Source: Fluviibacter sp039805865 (GTDB lineage Bacteria; Pseudomonadota; Gammaproteobacteria; Burkholderiales; Rhodocyclaceae). Taken from it: 40,753 nucleotides of DNA. Made by a program: the position numbers and the translations under genes. The stretch lies in NCBI GenBank assembly GCA_039805865.1, contig JBDLTI010000014.1, forward strand, positions 1 to 40,753. The letters are read 5' to 3'. This document shows positions 32,340 to 39,547 of this stretch, piece after piece (position 1 is the first letter of the stretch; every line of letters begins with the position of its first letter). The notes under the pieces are model-generated. The model saw nothing but the letters and a program-made list of their open reading frames with translations. It searched no databases and was not told where the DNA came from.

Positions 32340-32470
32340 TTGGATTAATGCCACGCGCCGATTTGAGCTCCTCAGCTTGCGGGCGCGTTAAAAAATACTG
32401 CTAAAGCGATGGGATGCCGAACACCCGCCGCTTACAGCTCCGCTGACCGGCGGGTTTTGTTTTTTTAAAG
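32340..32470 (+). promoter_or_regulatory. metH 5' leader with attenuator architecture (possible riboswitch)
   Basis: The leader holds three structured parts. The first is a hairpin with arms ACGCGCC (32353-32359) and GGCGCGT (32382-32388), with a smaller TGAG/CTCA stem inside. The second is a possible antiterminator pairing AAGCG (32404-32408) with CGCTT (32429-32433) and GGG with CCC. The third is an intrinsic terminator at 32423-32466 whose 5' arm is shared with the second. It does not match the cobalamin, SAM-I or SAH riboswitch consensus as I know them. The feature could instead produce a short terminated RNA. Ligand and class are unknown. Confidence 0.55.
32423..32466 (+). terminator. 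Intrinsic terminator immediately upstream of metH
   Basis: ACCCGCCG pairs perfectly with CGGCGGGT (8 bp), with an inner CAGC/GCTG hairpin, and is followed by TTTTGTTTTTTT. It ends 4 bases before the first possible metH start codon, so there is no room for another promoter. metH transcription from upstream must read through it. Confidence 0.85.
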
Positions 32471-32479
32471 ATGATTGCC

Positions 32480-35400
32480 ATGAACGCACCACACGCCGCA
32501 CCGCAACCTGATCGTACCGAAGAGATTCTTTCCCTCCTGAAAGAACGTGTCCTTGTGCTCGATGGCGCCATGGGCACCATGATTCAACGGCACAGCCTGA
32601 CCGAGGCAGATTTTCGCGGTGAGCGCTTTGCAAACCATGCCCATGATCTCAAAGGTAATAACGATCTACTGCTGCTAACCCGTCCGGAAATTATCCAGGG
32701 CATTCATGAGCAGTACCTCGCGGCAGGCGCTGACATCATTGAAACCAATACCTTCAATGCAACGCGTCTCTCCCAGTCTGACTACAAACTGGAAGACATC
32801 GTCTACGAACTCAACGTGGCTGGCGCAGCACTCGCGCGTGCCGCCTGTGACAAATACACGGCACAAAACCCGGCAAAGCAACGCCTGGTGGCTGGCGTTA
32901 TCGGCCCGACGTCACGAACCGCCTCGATTTCACCGGATGTAAACGATCCGGGTGCACGTAACGTAACGTTTGATGCGCTGGTCACCAATTACAAAGAAGC
33001 CACCAATGGCCTGATCGATGGTGGCGCCGACATCGTGTTGATCGAAACCGTGTTCGACACGCTTAATGCCAAGGCTGCCGTTGTCGCCGTCGAGCAAGTC
33101 TTTGCCGATCGGGGTCGTCGCTGGCCCGTGATGATTTCCGGCACGATTACTGATGCCTCGGGTCGCACGCTCTCTGGCCAGACTGCTGAAGCCTTCTGGA
33201 TTTCTCTCTCACATGCGCGCCCTATCTCTTTGGGCCTGAACTGTGCGCTCGGCGCCAAGGAATTGCGCCCGCACGTTGAAACGCTATCGCGTATCTGCCC
33301 AACCTATATCTCTGCCCACCCGAATGCGGGTTTACCCAATGCGTTTGGTGGTTACGATGAAACGCCAGAGATGCTGGCGGCTGATATCCGCGAATGGGCT
33401 GTGCATGGCCTGGTCAACATTGTCGGTGGTTGCTGCGGCACTACGCCCGATCACATCCGTGCCATTGCCAATGCGGTGGCTGATGTCACACCACGCCAAC
33501 CCGCCGAAGTGCCACACCGGCTGCGCCTATCGGGTCTGGAGCCCTGCGAAATTGGCCCCGAATCATTCTTCGTCAACGTTGGCGAACGAACCAACGTCAC
33601 CGGTTCGCGCGCCTTCGCCAAGATGATTCTGGAAAACCGCTTTGATGACGCCCTGGCCGTTGCACGGCAACAAGTTGAGAATGGTGCGCAAGTCATCGAT
33701 ATCAACATGGACGAAGCCATGCTGGATTCCGAAGCGGCCATGGTGCGCTTCCTGCAATTGATTGCCTCCGAGCCAGACATCTCTCGCGTGCCCATCATGA
33801 TAGACTCGTCCAAGTGGTCGGTCATTGAAGCAGGCCTCAAGTGCATCCAGGGCAAAGGCATCGTCAATTCGATCTCCATGAAGGAGGGCGAAGCCGAGTT
33901 CCTGCGACAGGCAAGCCTGGCACGCCAGTATGGCGCCGCTGTAATCGTTATGGCCTTTGACGAAAAAGGCCAGGCCGACACCTTCGCCCGCAAGACAGAA
34001 ATCTGCGAACGCGCTTACAAGCTGCTGGTCGCCAACGGCTTCCCGGCTGAAGACATCATCTTTGATCCGAATATTTTTGCTATCGCCACGGGTATCGCCG
34101 AGCACGATGGTTATGCCGTCGACTTTATCGAAGCGGTGCGCTGGATCAAAGCACACCTGCCGCACGCACATATTTCCGGTGGCGTCTCCAACGTATCTTT
34201 CTCCTTCCGCGGCAACGACCCCGTTCGCGAAGCCATTCACACCGTCTTCCTGTATCACGCCATTCAGGCCGGCATGACCATGGGCATCGTCAATGCGGGT
34301 CAACTGGGCGTATTCGACCAGCTTGACGCTGAGTTACGCGCTAAGGTTGAAGACGTTGTATTAAATAAACATGAAGGCGCCGGCGAAGCACTGGTCGAGT
34401 TTGCCCAGAATGTCAAAGGCACCACCAAAGAACGCGTTGAAGACCTCGCCTGGCGTAGCTGGCCAGTGGCCGAGCGTCTGAGCCATGCCATGGTGAAGGG
34501 CATCACCGACTACGTGGTGGCTGATACCGAAGAATGTCGTGCCGCACTCGCTACTGCGGGTCAACCGCCGCTGGCCGTGATTGAAGGCCCGCTTATGTCT
34601 GGCATGAATACGGTCGGCGATCTTTTTGGTGCCGGCAAGATGTTTCTGCCGCAAGTAGTGAAGTCTGCCCGCGTCATGAAACAGGCCGTTGCTCACCTGG
34701 TGCCCTATATCGAAGAAGAGAAAGCGCGCACCGGTGCCGCTGCCAAAGGCAAGCTGTTGATCGCTACTGTTAAAGGTGACGTGCACGATATTGGCAAGAA
34801 TATTGTTGCCGTTGTACTTGGTTGTAATGGCTACGAAGTGGTCGACCTCGGTGTCATGGTGCCTTGTGAGCAGATTCTCAAGGCGGCTCGCGAACATAAC
34901 GCACAAGTGATTGGCTTGTCGGGTCTCATCACGCCGTCTCTGGAAGAGATGAGCCACATCGCCAGCGAAATGACCCGCCAGGGTTTCAACGTACCACTCA
35001 TGATTGGCGGCGCAACAACAAGCCGTGCGCATACCGCGATCAAGATCGCACCTAACTATGCGCATCCGGTCGTTTATGTGCCCGACGCTTCACGTGCCGT
35101 GGGCGTTGTATCGAATCTGCTTTCGTCAGATACCGCCAAAGTGCAGGCCTACAAGGACGCACTGAATACTGACTATGAAAAGGTCCGTCAGCAGCACGCC
35201 AATAAGAAGGGTGTCACGCTGGTTTCGGCTGAGGCGGCACAAGCCAATGCCTTTGATGGTTTCGGTGGTGATTTTGCCAGTTACCAACCGGTCGCGCCGC
35301 AACACACCGGCGTTCAGGTGATCGAACCTGCACTGGCCGATCTGGTGCCTTATATCGACTGGAGCCCCTTCTTCCAGACCTGGGATCTCATAGGTTCATT

Positions 35401-36199
35401 CCCTGCCATTTTGGAAGACAAGGTCGTTGGCGAAACGGCCAAACAGGTCTACGCCGATGCGCAAGAGATGCTCAAGCAACTCGTCGATGAACAATGGCTT
35501 AAACCGCGCGGCGTATTTGGTCTATTCCCGGCGAACCGCGTTGGTGACGATATCGAGATCTATACCGACGAGGCACGTCAGCACACCGGCATGATTTGGC
35601 ATAACCTACGCCAGCAGCAGGAACGTCCGGCTGGTAAACCGAACTGGTGTCTGGCCGACTTTATTGCGGAGAAGAAGCCTTCTGGCACAACGCCTGACTG
35701 GATCGGTGGCTTTGCGGTATCTTGTGGCGAAGGTATTGAAACGCATCTGAAACGCTTTGAAGCCGCGCATGATGATTACCGTTCCATCATGCTCAAGTCG
35801 CTCGCCGATCGTTTGGCGGAAGCTTTTGCCGAATGGTTACATCGCGAAGTGCGCATGAAGCATTGGGGCTATGCTACTGATGAAACCCTGGATAACGCAG
35901 CACTGATCAAGGAGGCTTACACCGGCATCCGCCCGGCACCCGGCTATCCGGCGTGTCCGGATCATCTGGCCAAGCGCGGTCTGTTCGATTTACTGGATGT
36001 GCCTAAACTGGCCGGTATGACACTTACCGAATCCTGTGCCATGTGGCCAGCAGCATCGGTTTCCGGCTTCTATCTGGCGCACCCGGATGCCCGTTATTTT
36101 GCAGTGGGCAAAATTGGCACGGATCAGCTGGAAGATTGGGCGCGGCGCTGTGGCTTATCTGTGGATGAAGCTAAACGCTGGTTGGCACCTAACCTGTAG
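32480..36199 (+). CDS. metH: Cobalamin-dependent methionine synthase MetH
   Basis: MetH transfers a methyl group from 5-methyltetrahydrofolate to homocysteine through cobalamin. The protein is 1239 residues from ATG 32480, or 1242 from ATG 32471; the second is preferred because AAAG is better spaced from it. Domains in order are: homocysteine binding with zinc cysteines (LNCALG, VGGCCGTTPDH), folate binding (SFFVNVGERTNVTGSRAFA, INMDEAMLD), the cobalamin cap, cobalamin binding with the axial His of DVHDIGKN near residue 770, and the C-terminal AdoMet reactivation domain (ending with AMWPAASVSGFYLAHPDARYF, within which Tyr/Arg contacts lie). It is a complete single-chain enzyme, preceded by the attenuator-like leader. 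Confidence 0.97.
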   Translation: MNAPHAAPQPDRTEEILSLLKERVLVLDGAMGTMIQRHSLTEADFRGERFANHAHDLKGNNDLLLLTRPEIIQGIHEQYLAAGADIIETNTFNATRLSQSDYKLEDIVYELNVAGAALARAACDKYTAQNPAKQRLVAGVIGPTSRTASISPDVNDPGARNVTFDALVTNYKEATNGLIDGGADIVLIETVFDTLNAKAAVVAVEQVFADRGRRWPVMISGTITDASGRTLSGQTAEAFWISLSHARPISLGLNCALGAKELRPHVETLSRICPTYISAHPNAGLPNAFGGYDETPEMLAADIREWAVHGLVNIVGGCCGTTPDHIRAIANAVADVTPRQPAEVPHRLRLSGLEPCEIGPESFFVNVGERTNVTGSRAFAKMILENRFDDALAVARQQVENGAQVIDINMDEAMLDSEAAMVRFLQLIASEPDISRVPIMIDSSKWSVIEAGLKCIQGKGIVNSISMKEGEAEFLRQASLARQYGAAVIVMAFDEKGQADTFARKTEICERAYKLLVANGFPAEDIIFDPNIFAIATGIAEHDGYAVDFIEAVRWIKAHLPHAHISGGVSNVSFSFRGNDPVREAIHTVFLYHAIQAGMTMGIVNAGQLGVFDQLDAELRAKVEDVVLNKHEGAGEALVEFAQNVKGTTKERVEDLAWRSWPVAERLSHAMVKGITDYVVADTEECRAALATAGQPPLAVIEGPLMSGMNTVGDLFGAGKMFLPQVVKSARVMKQAVAHLVPYIEEEKARTGAAAKGKLLIATVKGDVHDIGKNIVAVVLGCNGYEVVDLGVMVPCEQILKAAREHNAQVIGLSGLITPSLEEMSHIASEMTRQGFNVPLMIGGATTSRAHTAIKIAPNYAHPVVYVPDASRAVGVVSNLLSSDTAKVQAYKDALNTDYEKVRQQHANKKGVTLVSAEAAQANAFDGFGGDFASYQPVAPQHTGVQVIEPALADLVPYIDWSPFFQTWDLIGSFPAILEDKVVGETAKQVYADAQEMLKQLVDEQWLKPRGVFGLFPANRVGDDIEIYTDEARQHTGMIWHNLRQQQERPAGKPNWCLADFIAEKKPSGTTPDWIGGFAVSCGEGIETHLKRFEAAHDDYRSIMLKSLADRLAEAFAEWLHREVRMKHWGYATDETLDNAALIKEAYTGIRPAPGYPACPDHLAKRGLFDLLDVPKLAGMTLTESCAMWPAASVSGFYLAHPDARYFAVGKIGTDQLEDWARRCGLSVDEAKRWLAPNL

Positions 36200-36203
36200 C
36201 ACT

Positions 36204-36240
36204 AAGACTAAGCCACCTAACGGTGGCTTAGTCTTTTATT
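36204..36240 (+). terminator. Terminator after metH
   Basis: A 14-bp perfect stem (AAGACTAAGCCACC with its complement) and a TAAC loop are followed by TTATT, directly after the stop of metH. Its end touches the stop of the convergent DUF1840 gene, so it may also serve that gene. Confidence 0.88.
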
Positions 36241-36586
36241 ACGCAGCAAAATCTTTGGGCGCTTCCCAGGTAATTTCTTTCTTCTCCCGCTGTGCCTGAT
36301 CCAGCATCTTGATAAAAGGTTGGGCTCGCACCGACAATCCGACCAGTTCGTGCGGCTCTATGCCCACGTCCGGAATAGGCAGCTCTTCACGTCGTTCTCG
36401 ACCCTCACGCACCCGCTTTTCCTGTTCGGTTAGTGCATGCAGCCGCACAAGGGCAGGTGCCATCTCCTCAACGGTAATCACCCCACGCTTTGTGGCGCTT
36501 TTGCCAATCACTTTAAGCAGTGCGCGCGCGACATCGTCAAACATCAACAGATTGGCTGTCGCCTGAGAAGAAAACCGAACCAGCAT
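36239..36586 (-). CDS. DUF1840 domain-containing protein
   Basis: The 115-residue cytosolic protein begins MLVRFSSQATANLLMFDDVARALLKVIGK and ends EITWEAPKDFAA, the pattern of the DUF1840 family that is common in Betaproteobacteria. A central charged stretch (TEQEKRVREGRERREE) is probably helical. No function is known for the family. AAGGAG lies 6 bases upstream of the ATG. It is a single gene, convergent with metH and divergent from the carbonic anhydrase gene. Confidence 0.85.
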   Translation of the reverse strand: MLVRFSSQATANLLMFDDVARALLKVIGKSATKRGVITVEEMAPALVRLHALTEQEKRVREGRERREELPIPDVGIEPHELVGLSVRAQPFIKMLDQAQREKKEITWEAPKDFAA

Positions 36587-36638
36587 AGCGTCTCCTTGGA
36601 TTAACCAACAGGGTATAAACCCGTTTTTTGCTCTCCTT

Positions 36639-36644
36639 TATAAT
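36639..36644 (+). promoter_or_regulatory. Candidate -10 box of the carbonic anhydrase gene
   Basis: A perfect TATAAT sits 45 bases before the ATG at 36689. No good -35 hexamer is seen 16-18 bp upstream, so the call rests on the -10 match. Confidence 0.4.
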
Positions 36645-36688
36645 ACGCCATACCCCGATAATGAATAGAAAAACAGAGAGCTATCGTC

Positions 36689-37339
36689 ATGCATGTACTT
36701 GAACCCCTGTTTGAACAGAACCGGATCTGGTCTGAAAAAACTCAAACCGAGAACCCCGAGTTTTTTAGTGACCTCGCCAAATTACAAAAACCGGAATACC
36801 TCTGGATCGGCTGTTCCGATTCACGCGTACCCGCAAACCAGATCATGGGTCTGAAGCCGGGCGAGGTTTTTGTACATCGCAATATTGCCAATGTGGTGGT
36901 GCACAGTGATCTGAACTGCCTCTCTGTTGTGCAGTACGCTGTGCAAGTACTACGCGTAAAACACATCCTCGTTGTCGGCCACTACGGCTGCGGCGGCGTC
37001 AAAGCGGCGCTTGATGGCTTGCGTGTCGGCCTGGCTGATAATTGGCTGCGCCATATTCATGACGTCAAACAAAAACACCAGAGCATTATCGATGCGGCAC
37101 CAGAAGCCGAACGTCATGACCGGCTCTGCGAACTCAATGTGATCGAACAAGTGCTTAACCTGGCTCAATCAACCGTTGTTTACGATGCCTGGGCACGCGG
37201 TCAGGAACTCTCGGTGCATGGCCTTATCTATGGCCTAAATGATGGCATCGTGAGCAACCTGAACATCTCGATTCACAGCGTCAACGCCATCTGCCCAGCT
37301 TACAATCATGCGCTAAGCAACTTTAAGACCGAAGCCTGA
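36689..37339 (+). CDS. can: Beta-class carbonic anhydrase
   Basis: The enzyme interconverts CO2 and bicarbonate in the cytosol. The 216-residue protein has zinc ligands at Cys42, Asp44, His98 and Cys101 (CSDSRVPANQ and VVGHYGCGG), the same numbering as E. coli Can, so it is the type II beta enzyme regulated by bicarbonate. The dimer-region segment VHRNIANVV is intact. Its role complements the SbtA bicarbonate transporter encoded 17 kb away. An MHS-family transporter follows after 5 bases, suggesting co-transcription. Confidence 0.96.
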   Translation: MHVLEPLFEQNRIWSEKTQTENPEFFSDLAKLQKPEYLWIGCSDSRVPANQIMGLKPGEVFVHRNIANVVVHSDLNCLSVVQYAVQVLRVKHILVVGHYGCGGVKAALDGLRVGLADNWLRHIHDVKQKHQSIIDAAPEAERHDRLCELNVIEQVLNLAQSTVVYDAWARGQELSVHGLIYGLNDGIVSNLNISIHSVNAICPAYNHALSNFKTEA

Positions 37340-37344
37340 TCATC

Positions 37345-38637
37345 ATGCGTCCAGCCAGTATGCAACGCACACTGCTGGCTGGCGCCGTGGGTAATGCGAT
37401 CGAGTTTTACGACTTTATCGTTTACGCTTATCTGGCTGGTTACTTTGCTGCCCAGTTTTTTCCGACGCACGATCCCGTTGCCGCTATGCTGGCCAGCTAT
37501 GGTGCATTTGCTACCGGCATGATCATGCGCCCGGTAGGCGGCATCGTCTTCGGCAACATTGGTGATCGGATCGGGCGTAAGGCAGCGCTACAGCTCTCTG
37601 TCCTACTCATTGCCATCCCCACCTTGCTCATCGGCCTGATGCCCACCTACGCCACCATAGGATTATGGGCACCCGTTCTATTGATTCTGCTGCGTATGTT
37701 GCAGGGGCTTTCGGTGGGCGGCGAATACTCTTCTTCTATTGTTTTTCTCATTGAACATGCGCCACCTAAGCAACGCGGCTTTGTCGGTGGGTTTAGCCCC
37801 ATGGGCGCCTTTGGCGGTCTGCTACTGGGCACGGTCGTCAGCTTCCTTTGCACCACAGCGCTGGGCAAAGCCGTTATGGCAGACTGGGGCTGGCGCGTCC
37901 CGTTCATTGCCAGCATCTTCTTAACGGGGATCGGCGTTGCAGCGCGTAAAGCACTGGCTCAGGACATTCTGAACCAGGAGGAGGTTTTGAAATCTCCGGT
38001 GCGCGAAGCTTTTCGCCGTTACTGGCAGCCCATGGCCGCGATTGCCCTGGCCAACACAGCAACGGGTATCGTCTCCTTCGTCGGTTTCATGTATTGCGTC
38101 CCCTGGATGGTTAAGGCCACCGGCATTAGCACTACGACCGCATTGGCCATCAACATGTTCGCACTTCTCATGGTCAGCCTTTTGTCAGTTGCCGGCGGGC
38201 TGCTCGGTGATCGCTTCGGTCGTCTGCGTATCAGCCGTATCGGCGTCTTGATCCTCTTGCTGGGCGCCTGGCCCGCATTCGCTTTATTCCGATCCGGCGA
38301 CATACCACTCATGATGGCCGGCGGCCTATTACTCGCCATTGGCCAGGGGCTATTTCTCGGTCCTTTGTCAGCCAGCATGGCAACGCTGCTACCCAAACAG
38401 GTTCGGGTGACCGGGCTCTCGTTCGGCTACAGTCTGGCCGTGGGTGTCTTTGGCGGGCTAGCCCCTATGCTTACCGAATATCTGATTGCCGAATTTGCGC
38501 TCCCTATGGCACCCGCCATTGTCATCATGTTAGGCGCATTCGTGTCGCTGATTACACTTTGTCTGCATCCGCTCTGGCGACACAACACCGGCCGTTTGCC
38601 TGAAGATGATTTGCCCGCCATCACTGCCAATGTCTAG
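37345..38637 (+). CDS. MFS transporter, metabolite:H+ symporter (MHS) family
   Basis: The 430-residue protein has twelve hydrophobic segments. The N-terminal GAVGNAIEFYDFIVYAYLAGYFA and the loop GNIGDRIGRKAALQ mark the MHS group of the major facilitator superfamily (relatives of ProP, ShiA, KgtP). The middle repeat GGLLGDRFGRLRISRIG is the second-half equivalent. Members import organic acids or osmolytes with protons; the substrate cannot be told. It starts 5 bases after can, and its stop lies next to the ROK kinase start. Confidence 0.9.
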   Translation: MRPASMQRTLLAGAVGNAIEFYDFIVYAYLAGYFAAQFFPTHDPVAAMLASYGAFATGMIMRPVGGIVFGNIGDRIGRKAALQLSVLLIAIPTLLIGLMPTYATIGLWAPVLLILLRMLQGLSVGGEYSSSIVFLIEHAPPKQRGFVGGFSPMGAFGGLLLGTVVSFLCTTALGKAVMADWGWRVPFIASIFLTGIGVAARKALAQDILNQEEVLKSPVREAFRRYWQPMAAIALANTATGIVSFVGFMYCVPWMVKATGISTTTALAINMFALLMVSLLSVAGGLLGDRFGRLRISRIGVLILLLGAWPAFALFRSGDIPLMMAGGLLLAIGQGLFLGPLSASMATLLPKQVRVTGLSFGYSLAVGVFGGLAPMLTEYLIAEFALPMAPAIVIMLGAFVSLITLCLHPLWRHNTGRLPEDDLPAITANV

Positions 38638-38638
38638 C

Positions 38639-39547
38639 ATGCATCTCGGTATCGACCTAGGCGGCACCAAGATCGAAGCAGCTGTTCTGGATGCCACTGG
38701 CAATTTCAAATTCCGGGAGCGCATACCTACGCCGCAAAATGATTATCAAGCAACCCTCAACGGTATTGAATCGTTAGTGATGCTTGCCGAATCGGCACTG
38801 AATGAAACTGTGACAGCTATCGGCATTGGCCACCCCGGATCGACCCATCCACGCGATGGCCGTATCAGAAACGCCAATTCAACATGCCTTAACGGCAAGC
38901 CGCTCCAGGCCGATTTACAGTCTCTTTTAACACGCCCCATAACACTGGCTAACGATGCTGACTGTCTCGTACTGTCAGAGGCTACGGATGGTGCTGCCCG
39001 AGACTATCGTTCTGTATTCGGAGTCATACTAGGCACGGGCGTTGGCGGTGGCTGGGTGATCGATGGCCGTTTATTACAAGGGCTTAACGGGCTTAGCGGC
39101 GAATGGGGACATAACCCATTACCGATCGCCCACTCAGACGAACTACCGGGACCCGCTTGTTACTGTGGCAAGTACGGCTGCATCGAAGCCTGGCTCTCCG
39201 GCCCGGGGCTGGTTGCCGACTATCAACGCCATTCTGCCGATGACACGATCAAGGGGGTGCCCGCTCTCGTTAACGCCGCTGCGCAGCGCAACTTACATGC
39301 CCAACAGGCACTAGATCGACACACGCAACGCCTATCACGTGCCTTGGCAGTGATTATTAATGCGGTTGATCCTGAGGCCGTTGTTCTGGGGGGTGGCGTT
39401 TCTCAGCGACCGGGGCTCATCAATGATCTGTACGCAGCGTTACCAGCTCATATCTTCTTACCGTTTGGCACACCCTTGCAGACCAAGATTCTATTACCCG
39501 CTTTCGGTGATAGCTCTGGCGTACGTGGCGCCGCACGGCTGACTTAA
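38639..39547 (+). CDS. ROK-family sugar kinase (fructokinase/N-acetylglucosamine kinase-like)
   Basis: The 302-residue kinase starts MHLGIDLGGTKIEAAVLD (phosphate-1 motif). It has the ANDADCLVLSEA catalytic region, FGVILGTGVGGGWVIDG, GEWGHNPLP with the zinc His, and the ROK zinc motif CYCGKYGCIEAWLSGPG. It most resembles the Mak/NagK group that phosphorylates fructose or GlcNAc. ATG 38639 is one base after the transporter stop; ATG 38630, overlapping it, is an alternative and neither has a ribosome site, so translation is probably coupled. It converges on priA with a 4-base overlap of the stops. Confidence 0.92.
   Translation: MHLGIDLGGTKIEAAVLDATGNFKFRERIPTPQNDYQATLNGIESLVMLAESALNETVTAIGIGHPGSTHPRDGRIRNANSTCLNGKPLQADLQSLLTRPITLANDADCLVLSEATDGAARDYRSVFGVILGTGVGGGWVIDGRLLQGLNGLSGEWGHNPLPIAHSDELPGPACYCGKYGCIEAWLSGPGLVADYQRHSADDTIKGVPALVNAAAQRNLHAQQALDRHTQRLSRALAVIINAVDPEAVVLGGGVSQRPGLINDLYAALPAHIFLPFGTPLQTKILLPAFGDSSGVRGAARLT

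Noticed and set aside
32340..32470. Cobalamin or SAH riboswitch upstream of metH
   Set aside because: I could not find the B12-box or the conserved GAGGAGCG/AGGCUCGG-type SAH core on the plus strand; kept as an unclassified leader.
33563..34303. 246-codon open frame antisense to metH
   Set aside because: It is the reverse-frame shadow of the conserved folate-binding domain of MetH.
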